From positions 1 to 32,802 of the forward strand of contig JASMLX010000067.1 in the NCBI GenBank assembly GCA_030748495.1: 32,802 nucleotides of DNA. The letters run 5' to 3'. The notes beneath the pieces are model-generated. The model was not told the origin of the DNA. It saw only the letters and a list, made by a program, of their open reading frames with translations, and did no database searches. The position numbers and the translations under genes were made by a program. Positions within the stretch are counted from its first letter, which is position 1, and each line of letters starts with the position of its first letter. Below, piece by piece: positions 24,231 through 32,315 of this stretch. The stretch comes from Candidatus Poribacteria bacterium. GTDB lineage: Bacteria > Poribacteria > WGA-4E > UBA9662.

Positions 24231-26123
24231 ATGACCTCCTATTCGACTAAATTTAGCTCTACCCACCGAGTTCGTTTGACTGCCATACTGATTGGTGTGT
24301 TAATGATGCCAATTCACTCCTATTGGATATCTCGTATTGAGGCAATTGTCTATAAAGGGGGTGGTGGTAGTACTTCTGCGCTGATCTGGACCTCAGTTTA
24401 TAACATGGTCGTACTGTTGATTATATTTCGATTAATTCAGCATTTTTGGCCTAGATTAACTTTGCAAAGATCCGAACTGTTGGCTATTTTTTCCATGTGT
24501 AATATTGCCGCTTGTGTAGCTGGTCATGACTTGATTCAGATCTTAGTACCACTAATTACCTATCCACGGTGGTACGCTAGCCCGGAGAATGAATGGGCCA
24601 GAATTTTGTTACCTTATCTGTCTACAGCCATTACAGTTGAAGATAAATCAGCTCTTTTACGTTACTTTGTTGGGGAATCTACCCTTTACAACAAATTACA
24701 TTTATTGGCTTGGCAAGGCCCCTTTCTTTGCTGGTCTCTTTTTATTGCTCTTCTACTTTGCGTTTCCTTGGCTCTTAATGTAATTGTAGCTAAGCAATGG
24801 ACGAGTACAGATCGACTCAGCTTTCCTGTTATTCATCTTCCTTGCCAGCTTTCTGCGCCTAATCGCCAATTCTTCGCTGATCGTTTAGTTTGGATTGGAT
24901 TAGCTACTTCTGGTTCAATTTTGAGTGTCAACTACCTGAATCGAATTTTTCCGCAGGTCCCTCAAATACCGCTCAGCGTAGACCTGAAACGTTATTTTAC
25001 TGAAAGTCCATGGAATGCCATTGGATGGACTCCTTTCAGTGTTATCTTCAATTATATCGGCCTCGGCTTTTTTGTGCCGCTAGACATTCTATTTTCTTGC
25101 TGGTTTTTTCTCCTAATTTTCAAATTTCAGCAGATTCTAGGCAAGATGATTGGGTTTCAAGGTATGCCAAACTTTCCCTATTCCTATGAACAGTCATCAG
25201 GAGGCTATTTAGCTGTAGGTCTAATCGCTCTTTGGTTGACACGACGACATCTAAAGTGGGTAAGCAAAATCCTGCTCGGTGGAAGTGAAAGTCGTATCTA
25301 CCGGCTAGCAGTGCTAACGGTTATTATTGGACTGACAGGATTAACTTTATTCAGCCGTTATCTCGGTATCTCGGCTTGGGTAGGAGTATCATTTTTTTTA
25401 ATTTACTATCTGATTCAGTTTGCCATTGGGCGAATGAGAGCTGAGATAGGAACACCACTTCACGATTTGCATTTTGGTGGACCAAGCACTATCATGATGA
25501 ATGCTTTTGGTAGTCGAAGATTTACGCATAGCACACTAGTTGGTCTAGCCCAGCTTTGGTCTATAGATCGAGCCTATCGTTCCAATGCACATCCACACCA
25601 ACTAGAAACACTAAAAATCGTGGATCGAATTGAGGCCAGACCGAATGACTTTATTCGTGCTATGATTGTAGCTTGCCTGTTAGCAGGCCCGATGGCATTG
25701 TGGTCGATGCTACATCATAGCTACGAAGTCGGAATTCAGAATGCGGCTCCTGTCAACTTATATTTTGGCCGGGAAACGTGGACAAGATTTCAGTCTTGGG
25801 CTACTTATGCTAGTGAGACAGATGTAGCATCAATTAGCTTCACTGGCTTTGGTTTCTTAGCTACTCTAGGTTTAATGTTAGGTCGATTAAGGTTTATTTG
25901 GTGGCCTTTCCACCCATTGGGCTATGCTATTTCTGGCAGTTGGCAAATGAACTGGGGGTGGGGCTCATTCTTTATCGTTTGGCTATTGAAAATAGTCATC
26001 CTGAAAACAAGTGGAATGCATGGCTTTCGTCGAGCTATTGTTTTTTTTCTGGGTCTATTGATGGGGCAAATTTTTGTGGGTGGGACTTGGACAATGCTTG
26101 GTATCGGCTTTAACTTATGGTAA
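24231..26123 (+). CDS. DUF6785/DUF6784-type polytopic membrane protein (OPT-like)
   Basis: This is an inner-membrane protein of 630 residues with about 12-14 hydrophobic segments, for example near residues 16-30, 55-70, 165-185, 270-300, 330-345, 365-400 and 480-495. The N-terminal part fits DUF6785 and the C-terminal part DUF6784, which I recall as distant relatives of oligopeptide-type transporters. The C-terminal signature RFIWWPFHPLGYAISGSW (from residue 554) followed by a Gly-rich helix is shared with the second copy at 30028 (RFVWWPLHPIGFV). The charged loop YPRWYASPENEWARILLPYL is also shared with it (YATPENDW). ATG 24231 lacks a clear Shine-Dalgarno sequence. The coding sequence is noticeably more A+T-rich than its paralogue. 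Substrate and direction of transport are unknown. Confidence 0.82.
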   Translation: MTSYSTKFSSTHRVRLTAILIGVLMMPIHSYWISRIEAIVYKGGGGSTSALIWTSVYNMVVLLIIFRLIQHFWPRLTLQRSELLAIFSMCNIAACVAGHDLIQILVPLITYPRWYASPENEWARILLPYLSTAITVEDKSALLRYFVGESTLYNKLHLLAWQGPFLCWSLFIALLLCVSLALNVIVAKQWTSTDRLSFPVIHLPCQLSAPNRQFFADRLVWIGLATSGSILSVNYLNRIFPQVPQIPLSVDLKRYFTESPWNAIGWTPFSVIFNYIGLGFFVPLDILFSCWFFLLIFKFQQILGKMIGFQGMPNFPYSYEQSSGGYLAVGLIALWLTRRHLKWVSKILLGGSESRIYRLAVLTVIIGLTGLTLFSRYLGISAWVGVSFFLIYYLIQFAIGRMRAEIGTPLHDLHFGGPSTIMMNAFGSRRFTHSTLVGLAQLWSIDRAYRSNAHPHQLETLKIVDRIEARPNDFIRAMIVACLLAGPMALWSMLHHSYEVGIQNAAPVNLYFGRETWTRFQSWATYASETDVASISFTGFGFLATLGLMLGRLRFIWWPFHPLGYAISGSWQMNWGWGSFFIVWLLKIVILKTSGMHGFRRAIVFFLGLLMGQIFVGGTWTMLGIGFNLW

Positions 26124-26156
26124 GCGTTTGTACCCTTTCGGCCTGATTTTTACTCC

Positions 26157-26279
26157 TCAACTACCTCTACAGCGATCGACAAGACTAATAATTTTGGTTA
26201 ATACTTCTTCCATTGCTAACTCCTATTTATTTTTCTGACCAGGCTAAGTGGTAGAGTTGGTCGGCCATGGTCTCCATCC
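26157..26279 (-). pseudogene. Second relic of the ADP-ribosylglycohydrolase/VWA pair
   Basis: On the minus strand METMADQLYHLAWSEK and TAA (end of the glycohydrolase) is followed by TAGGAG and ATG 26213 opening MEEVLTKIISLVDR, after which the VWA reading is lost (CRGS, then TGA 26157-26159). It corresponds to 7831-7940. Both parts are truncated on their outer sides. Confidence 0.65.
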
Positions 26280-26453
26280 ATATTCTATAACCTCTACTTC
26301 AACTGAGACCTACGATAGCCTTAGACCACAACGGTTGGGTTGATACCGAAGTATGCCTATTGACAATCCATATACAATAAGCTGAAGTTCCAATGGGGCA
26401 GAGAAGGTATCTTTTAGCTCCGTCGACATAGCTTCAGTTCTATTTCGGCAGAG

Positions 26454-27227
26454 CTACTGAACGTTTATGGCTTGTTTTACTAGCCGAAAACCGATAAAAC
26501 TCGCGCCGATGGATGGATGTTGCCCCAACCGGATAGATGAGCGTGCGGCGTCGGCTTTATTTAACCAAGCTCCACCTCTGACCGTTCGCCAACTACCGAT
26601 ACTGGGGCCAGTCGGGTTTTTACCTTTGGCCTGGTGATAGTACTGCTCACCGTACCAATCGGCGGTCCATTCCCACACATTGCCTGCTAAATCGCTAACA
26701 CCGTAAGGGCTATCGCCTGTCGGATATTTTCCTACGGTGGTGGTCCCGTTTATCCTGTTATCCTGCCATACATTAGCGTGCGTTTCAATACCTTGAATCA
26801 AGAGGTTAAATTGATCTCCCCAAGGCCAAATCAAACCGTGTTTACCTCTGGCCGCTTTCTCCCATTCGGCCTCGGTTGGTAACCGACCGCCAGCCCATCC
26901 CGCATAGGCGTTTGCACTATACCAGGAAATGCCGATAACTGGATGATTTGGTTTGTTGATGGTGGCTTGAGGCCAAATGGCTTTCGGATAGCTGATAGGC
27001 GTATGTTGGCTAGACTGCTGCCCAGCCGATATCCAAAAGGCATAATATTCAGCATTGGTGATCTCGTATTTACTAATAAAGAAGGTATCCAGATGGATCC
27101 GTCGAACTGGCGTTGCGTCATTACCGCAGGACGGATGCCCCATGATAAAGGTTCCGGCCGGGATTTCGATCATCGGACTCTCTTTTGAGCATAGAAAAGA
27201 TGGCAGGAGAAGGAAGAATGCCCACAG
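26454..27227 (-). CDS. SUMF1/formylglycine-generating-enzyme-like domain protein, exported
   Basis: This single-domain protein of the FGE-sulfatase fold has IEIPAGTFIMGHPS, VIGISWYSANAYAGWAGGRL + PTEAEWEKAARG, LAGNVWEWTADWY, VRGGAW and GFRLV. A leader LWAFFLLLPSFLCSKESP suggests secretion or a lipoprotein. No ATG precedes this leader in frame. A strong AGGGGG lies 5 bases before CTG 27227, 13 bases after the TPR stop, so CTG (or an upstream in-frame start inside the TPR gene) is likely used; the first in-frame ATG (27173) would delete the leader. The Cys pair that oxidises sulfatase cysteine in true FGEs is absent (AWLNKADAARSSIRLG), so it is probably not a sulfatase activator; related domains also occur in EgtB-type enzymes and binding proteins. 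It is coupled to the TPR gene. Confidence 0.82.
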   Translation of the reverse strand: MWAFFLLLPSFLCSKESPMIEIPAGTFIMGHPSCGNDATPVRRIHLDTFFISKYEITNAEYYAFWISAGQQSSQHTPISYPKAIWPQATINKPNHPVIGISWYSANAYAGWAGGRLPTEAEWEKAARGKHGLIWPWGDQFNLLIQGIETHANVWQDNRINGTTTVGKYPTGDSPYGVSDLAGNVWEWTADWYGEQYYHQAKGKNPTGPSIGSWRTVRGGAWLNKADAARSSIRLGQHPSIGASFIGFRLVKQAINVQ

Positions 27228-27240
27228 GAATCCCCCTGGC

Positions 27241-28350
27241 CTATTGCAACTGCTGGTAGCGCTGGAAAGCCTGTTGTGCACGGCGACGGCCTCCTGTTTT
27301 CTGGTAAAACCGATACAAATTGAAATGGATCTGGGGATCGGTTGGATCCAACTGCCTAGCCGTTTCAAATTGTGAAATAGCTTCAGGGAGTAGATTCTGC
27401 ATAGCTAGGGAGATCCCCAAACTATTTCGGTATTCAACGCTTTGGGGATAGCGTTGTGTCAACTCCTGAAAAATGAGTTGGGCTGACGAATAGTCTTGGT
27501 TTTTCATGTAAGCGTAGCCTAGTTGTTCGCAAAAAGAGGCCTCCGTCGGTTGGTGCGTTACGCCGTTTTGGAAAGCGGAAATGGCTTCAGTCCACGCTTC
27601 CTGGCGCAGGAAAAGTCGTCCCAGTTGTGCCCAGGCGCGGGCATTGGACGAATCGACGGCTAAATACTGCTGAAGATTGGCAATTTGATCGGCCTGTTGC
27701 CGCAACAGCTCAAAGGTGTGAAGTGACTGTTTCGACTTTTGACCTTGCCCCAATTGACGGTAACACTGCGCTAGGTGAAAGTGGGCTTGCACATGATTGG
27801 GTTGGACCGATACCACCTGCTGAAAGGAATCCACTGCTCCTTGTAAATCTGCTGTTCGATAGCGCGCCAGACCGAGATCGTAATTGATGGTCGGATCTGC
27901 CGACTGGGCTTTTTCAAGGATGGCTACGGCCAACTCTGGCTGGTGTAGACGAAGATGCGCCTGACCTAAAAGTTGTCGGGCAGCTAAATGGTTCGGATCC
28001 GCCGCAATTACCGACTTTAACTGCTCTGCCGCCTCAACAGCTTGCGCGGTCCCGACCAAGTAAGCCTCTCCGAGGCGATACCTAGCTTCCAGATAGTTGG
28101 GATCGGCCATGATGGCCTTTCCGAATGACTGGATCGCCCGGCGCCACTGCTCGTGATTAGTAAAGATCAACCCCAGCCGAAAATGCGCGTCCGACAGGTC
28201 AGGATCGATTTGTACTGCCTGTTGAAAGTGCTCAATTGCCAGTGAGATTTGCTGATGTGAAGCCGCCCGTAGGCCCGCATCGTAGTCGACTGCAGCTTGA
28301 TTCTTGGTGGTACCGACAATCAGACTGGCAATCAGAAACAATATCACCAT
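27241..28350 (-). CDS. Exported tetratricopeptide-repeat protein
   Basis: This protein has 369 residues. The N-terminal MVILFLIASLIVGTTKNQAA is a signal sequence. The rest is about nine TPR units of 34 residues with the A8-G/Y-P32 pattern: LAIEHFQQAVQIDPDLSDAH, WRRAIQSFGKAIMADPNYLE, LAVAILEKAQSADP, LQGAVDSFQQVVSVQPNHVQ, WTEAISAFQNGVTHQPTEAS and LPEAISQFETARQLDPTDPQ. Its role is as a protein-protein scaffold at the cell surface or periplasm. The gene is followed after 13 bases by the SUMF1-like gene, so they form an operon. The TPR protein may present a partner for that domain (inference). The ribosome-binding site before ATG 28350 is poor. Confidence 0.88.
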   Translation of the reverse strand: MVILFLIASLIVGTTKNQAAVDYDAGLRAASHQQISLAIEHFQQAVQIDPDLSDAHFRLGLIFTNHEQWRRAIQSFGKAIMADPNYLEARYRLGEAYLVGTAQAVEAAEQLKSVIAADPNHLAARQLLGQAHLRLHQPELAVAILEKAQSADPTINYDLGLARYRTADLQGAVDSFQQVVSVQPNHVQAHFHLAQCYRQLGQGQKSKQSLHTFELLRQQADQIANLQQYLAVDSSNARAWAQLGRLFLRQEAWTEAISAFQNGVTHQPTEASFCEQLGYAYMKNQDYSSAQLIFQELTQRYPQSVEYRNSLGISLAMQNLLPEAISQFETARQLDPTDPQIHFNLYRFYQKTGGRRRAQQAFQRYQQLQ

Positions 28351-28852
28351 CTTTTTGCTACCGGGTTGGCGTCTCTAACTGGCACGGGTAGTCCTGAGGT
28401 GTATCTGTGTCTCTTAATAAGCCAACTATCAAAAGCAGCCAGAACCGAAGTCAGCATACTGACGCAACAATCTGGGTTGGTTACAACTCGATTTACTGAT
28501 AGATTTCATGTCGCTGGAGGCCCCGGGCAACCACTACTTCAACCAATTGGGAGGCCCGGAAGGATTACCACCTCTATGATCGTGTCGTAACCAAAAGGAA
28601 GTAGAAGTAACTGTTTGAGCTGTCCCATCCGAGCAGACATTCCAGCGACCAGTAAAATACCAGATATTTCCATCATCCAACATTCTACTTCTAACCTCAG
28701 TGATTGTCAATAGTCGCCTAAGCTGACAATCTAAATTGGATTTCACCAATTCTGTTGTTGCAGAAGCTCAGATAAACTCGGTTCATAAAAACTTGGTATA
28801 GCCGAGGAGGCTATTAAGTGTTTTAATTCAGTCGATCCAGCATAAAAAACAC
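28351..28852. other. Spacer upstream of the TPR operon
   Basis: No assignable gene is seen. Plus-strand frames around 28490-28590 give short protein-like pieces (SLEAPGNHYFNQLGGPE, then DYHLYDRVV in another frame), and the minus strand 28534-28749 is open. These may be worn coding sequence but I cannot identify it. The promoter of the minus-strand TPR operon should lie in the first 150 bases. Confidence 0.35.
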
Positions 28853-28881
28853 TTGACATCGGATCTCAGTTGGCTTAGAAT
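28853..28881 (+). promoter_or_regulatory. Sigma70-type promoter of the secreted LamG-like gene
   Basis: A perfect -35 box TTGACA (28853-28858) and TAGAAT (28876-28881) are spaced by exactly 17 bases. Transcription would start near 28888, leaving a leader of about 65 bases before ATG 28953. This is the clearest promoter in the window. Confidence 0.75.
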
Positions 28882-28952
28882 CCACCTCTTAACCGAGTAT
28901 TGCCGTTTAGGAAAAGCGACTGATAGTTAGTTAACAATAGAGGTGAAATGAT

Positions 28953-29675
28953 ATGAAAAAAAAGATTGCGTTGAGTCTAATGCTGGTGTTGATCTTCGGA
29001 TTGACAACGACTGTCTTGTCCCAAACCTACTTTGAGGACAACTTTGATGATGCCAAAAAATCGGATAAAAAGTGGAACCCTCTCTTTGGCCAGTGGGATT
29101 TGAAAGATAAAGAGTACATTCAAAGTTTACAGTTGGTCAATTCCATGAGCCTAGTCACTGACGAGTTCTGGAAAGAGGAGTGGAACAACTATACCTTTGA
29201 AGTCAAGGGCAATAAAATCGGTGGGGCAGAAGGCTTTTTGATTATGTTTCGTTGTCGTGGAATGATGCAACCACGTGGTCAAGCGTTGCTAAAGCACCCA
29301 GGACGGATGCAAAAGCAAAAACCGTCACTGGAGTATTGGTGGAATCTGGGCGGTTGGGGAAATACCAGATCTAAAGTTGAATCCTGGGGTGGAGTCGGAG
29401 GAGCAGACAGCAAGCACACCATTAAAGACGACACATGGTATGAAATAAAGATCGTTAACACACCGAAGGATTATACCCTATTCTTGGACGGGAAAGAGGT
29501 AGCTAAGGTCAAAGATGGCACCCAAGACGGAGTCGGGCGGATCGGGTTAGCCACCTGGGCTACCAAAGCCAGGTACGACAATGTGATCGTCTACGGTCCG
29601 GATGGACCGTCTGCGCCTGTCAAAGCCAACAGTAAAGTCGCGTTAACCTGGGGACACCTCAAAACCCACAACTAG
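28953..29675 (+). CDS. Secreted LamG/concanavalin-like lectin-fold protein
   Basis: This protein has 240 residues. MKKKIALSLMLVLIFGLTTT + VLSQ is a textbook signal peptide with cleavage near residue 24. The mature part is a jelly roll of the 3-keto-disaccharide hydrolase/LamG type: FEDNFDDAKKSDKKWNPLFG at the start (family: xDDFxxxxxxxWxxxxGxW), YTFEVKGNKIGGAEGFLIMF, then DDTWYEIKIVNTPKDYTLFL + DGKEVAKVKDG and RIGLATWATKARYDNVIVYG. The last strands with DNVxV are highly characteristic. A Trp-rich insertion (LEYWWNLGGWGN) could line a sugar-binding groove. ATG 28953 has GAGGTGA 8 bases upstream, behind a near-consensus promoter and ahead of a long 3' hairpin, so this is likely a well-expressed single gene. 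It is probably a carbohydrate-binding protein or glycosidase-like; catalysis is unproven. Confidence 0.85.
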   Translation: MKKKIALSLMLVLIFGLTTTVLSQTYFEDNFDDAKKSDKKWNPLFGQWDLKDKEYIQSLQLVNSMSLVTDEFWKEEWNNYTFEVKGNKIGGAEGFLIMFRCRGMMQPRGQALLKHPGRMQKQKPSLEYWWNLGGWGNTRSKVESWGGVGGADSKHTIKDDTWYEIKIVNTPKDYTLFLDGKEVAKVKDGTQDGVGRIGLATWATKARYDNVIVYGPDGPSAPVKANSKVALTWGHLKTHN

Positions 29676-29684
29676 CTGATCGAT

Positions 29685-29731
29685 TTTAAGTCTGATGATG
29701 CCTGCGTTTGCTAGAGATCATCAGACTTAAA
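29685..29731 (+). terminator. Long hairpin after the LamG-like gene
   Basis: TTTAAGTCTGATGAT (29685-29699) and ATCATCAGACTTAAA (29717-29731) are perfectly complementary over 15 bp with a 17-base loop, starting 9 bases after the stop. No T-tract follows directly, but the stem itself ends in A/T pairs. It likely serves as a transcription terminator or 3'-end protector, possibly in both directions. Confidence 0.6.
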
Positions 29732-30027
29732 GATGCCAATTATTGGAAATGACAAATACTCCTAATCTCTTTTTGTTATTTCCGCCCGAGTATCCCTTGA
29801 CTATCCTGGCGAAAGGGGACATCCGGACATACATTCACTTACCAATCAGTCAGAATACCTCTCCTGTTTGTATCCCTTCCTTTATTCTAAAATAAGTTCT
29901 CAGCAAATCAGCAACGAAAAAGTATGTGTTGATCGACCAATTCCTTCTGTCCGGACCTTTATTATTGTCGCCACCATTGGTTTGGCTACCATTAAACCAG
30001 ATCGTTGGGATTTAGAATCGTAGCGAG

Positions 30028-31971
30028 ATGAAACCCTCATTTAAGACCACGCCGGTCAGTGGCCGAAGTGTTGTTGCCGGTTTAATCTGTGTTGCCCTGA
30101 TTTGCTTCACCGAAGCTCACAACGACTACTACGTTAATAATACCTGGCTAGCGGCACACCACTTTCCAATCGTGGCCGCTTTCCTGTTGATGGTCCTGAT
30201 TCTAGGGGGGAATGTTTTTCTCAAGGAGATGCGCCTCTTCGACCCTTTGAAAGCGGGCGAACTGATTACGATCTGGTGTATGATGATCGTGGTTGCAAGC
30301 CTACCCACACTGGGATTAGCTGCCTATATGATCCCGACTCTGGTAGGGCTGACCTACTATGCTACCCCCGAAAATGACTGGGTCGGGTTGTTTCACCACT
30401 ATCTACCAAGGTGGTTGATTCCACGCGGCAGCAGCGTAGCACAGAATTTTTTTGAAGGCCTCACTGGTAGCGACGAGATCCCCTGGTTAGCCTGGATACC
30501 ACCGTTGCTATTCTGGTCCGGCTTCACCTTCGTTTTATGGGGAATGATGGTATGTTTGGCTACTATTCTGCGACGACAATGGGTAGAAAAGGAGAAATTT
30601 TCTTTTCCGCTAGTCCAGCTACCGGCAGAAATGTCGCAGGATCCCCCCGCCGGTGCATTCCTAAACACCTTCTTTCGACGGCGGTCGATGTGGATCGCAT
30701 TTCTGTGTCCGGTTGTTATCCACTCCGTTAGCACACTCCACTTCTATTATCCCTTTTTCCCTGAGATTCCGCTTCGATACAGCACTTGGCATCTATTTAC
30801 CGAAAAACCTTGGAACGCTCTCCGCCCCTTCAACTTCGACATTCAGCCCTCAACTATCGGCTTGTCCTATCTGATGTCGTTGGAAATCTCCTTTAGCTTG
30901 TGGGTTTTTTATCTGATTTACAAGCTGGAACGGTTGATCGGCAGCGCCACGGGAATTTCCACCTACCTCTATCACCAACGGTTTGTGCCGTTTCGAGAAA
31001 TGGGCGCTTACCTGGTTGTGATTTTGTTTTTTGCTTTTCTGGCCAGGGAACACCTGAAAAAGGTGTGGATGAAAACATACTCCGGTAAAAGTATGATTAT
31101 AGACGCGGACGAACCACTGCCTTACCGTTGGGCGGTGGTCGGACTCTTGGCCACAGTGGTTGGGCTCTCCGTCTTGCTGGTGTTGGCCGGCGCCACTTCA
31201 CTCTGGCTGATGTTGTCAATCCTGACCTTTTTTAGTATAGTCTGCGTCATTGATGCTTGGCTGGTGACACGTGGCCTCTTTTTTATTCACGGCTCTTTCA
31301 AGGCGCCGGATCTGTTTGTCTCGGCGCTGGGAACTTCGCGTTTTGGTACCGCTAATCTGACCATCATTGCTTTCCCGAAACGGATCTTCTTTCGAGATCG
31401 ACGGGAGATTCTGATGCCCCATCTAGTCAACAGTTTCAAGGTCTCCGATGAAGCCCGGGTTAACCGACGTCACCTGTTACTGGCAATTGGTCTGGCGCTG
31501 GCGGTGGGAACGGTGATCTCCTTCTATGGATACCTGAAGTTGGCTTATATCAGAGGGGCTGTTACACTAGGTCGATCCTGGATTCATACTATTTCTCCCC
31601 GGGAACCTTTCCGGGAACTGGAACGGTTTTTGGTAAACCCGCAAGACACTAACTGGCAGCAGATGAGTTTCGTGGCCATTGGCAGCCTGATGATGTTCGG
31701 TTTATGGAGCATGCAGTATCGGTTTGTCTGGTGGCCGCTACATCCGATCGGATTTGTGACGCCTGGCCAATTTCCGATGAATAACATTTGGTTTTCCATC
31801 TTTTTAGGTTGGTTGTTTAAGTTTCTACTGGTACGACAGGGTGGATTGAAGGGATATCGGCAAGCCAGACCCATCTTCCTCGGCATAGTTCTAGGTGAAG
31901 CTTTTGTCGCTGGCATTTGGGCTATCATCGGTCTGTTTACGGGCAAAGGGTATAATTTCCTCTATTTTTAA
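30028..31971 (+). CDS. DUF6785/DUF6784-type polytopic membrane protein (OPT-like), second copy
   Basis: This inner-membrane protein of 647 residues is a divergent paralogue of the one at 24231 with the same layout: an N-terminal run of hydrophobic helices, the loop TYYATPENDWVGLFHHYLPR, RRQWVEKEKFSFPLVQLPAE (matching the DRLSFPVIHLPCQL region of the other), the FTEKPWNALRPF motif (other copy: FTESPWNAIGW), and the C-terminal RFVWWPLHPIGFVTPGQF from residue 565. The shared polar motifs between helices are good candidates for a substrate path. Base composition is more G+C-rich than the first copy, so they diverged long ago or arrived separately. The ribosome-binding site is weak. Transport is inferred from family resemblance only. 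Confidence 0.82.
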   Translation: MKPSFKTTPVSGRSVVAGLICVALICFTEAHNDYYVNNTWLAAHHFPIVAAFLLMVLILGGNVFLKEMRLFDPLKAGELITIWCMMIVVASLPTLGLAAYMIPTLVGLTYYATPENDWVGLFHHYLPRWLIPRGSSVAQNFFEGLTGSDEIPWLAWIPPLLFWSGFTFVLWGMMVCLATILRRQWVEKEKFSFPLVQLPAEMSQDPPAGAFLNTFFRRRSMWIAFLCPVVIHSVSTLHFYYPFFPEIPLRYSTWHLFTEKPWNALRPFNFDIQPSTIGLSYLMSLEISFSLWVFYLIYKLERLIGSATGISTYLYHQRFVPFREMGAYLVVILFFAFLAREHLKKVWMKTYSGKSMIIDADEPLPYRWAVVGLLATVVGLSVLLVLAGATSLWLMLSILTFFSIVCVIDAWLVTRGLFFIHGSFKAPDLFVSALGTSRFGTANLTIIAFPKRIFFRDRREILMPHLVNSFKVSDEARVNRRHLLLAIGLALAVGTVISFYGYLKLAYIRGAVTLGRSWIHTISPREPFRELERFLVNPQDTNWQQMSFVAIGSLMMFGLWSMQYRFVWWPLHPIGFVTPGQFPMNNIWFSIFLGWLFKFLLVRQGGLKGYRQARPIFLGIVLGEAFVAGIWAIIGLFTGKGYNFLYF

Positions 31972-32315
31972 CGCCGATCCTAAACTAGATCTAAACGGCA
32001 CAAAACTTGCCCTTACTTCTAGCAGTGCTTAATAACAGTCAAAAGTGCGACACTAGCGTAGCACTTCCAATCAGCAATGTGACAAAAATGTTGCACCTGA
32101 ACCCAGGTCGAAGGAAAAATTGATGATCACATTAGCCCTTCATTTATCGAATTTTATTTCAATGGATCCAAAATTAGATCCACCCGTCGCCAAGACTCCC
32201 AAACCCGTGTATATTTGGCTTTTATTAGAAGCTATTTCAAAACTAAATACAATTTAAACTTGCGTATCTAAAGGAATTAGGTCTAGTTTTAGTTGGATCT
32301 AAAAAGGAACTTTTG
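31972..32315. other. Spacer before the IS5-type transposase
   Basis: A small plus-strand frame (about 32163-32258; starts MDPKLDPPVAKTPKPVYIWL) ends in TAA without a clear ribosome site and is probably not a gene. The left end of the insertion sequence should lie within the last about 60 bases; I could not confirm a terminal repeat because the right end is outside the window. Confidence 0.35.

Noticed and set aside
29749..30015. Short plus-strand frames before the second DUF6785-like gene, one ending IVATIGLATIKPDRWDLE
   Set aside because: The phrase IGLATI..D is reminiscent of tails of some secreted glycosidase-like proteins, but it is too short and lacks an upstream domain.
32163..32258. 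31-codon plus-strand frame starting MDPKLDPP
   Set aside because: It has no ribosome site, no homology I recognise and a position just before an insertion sequence; likely chance.
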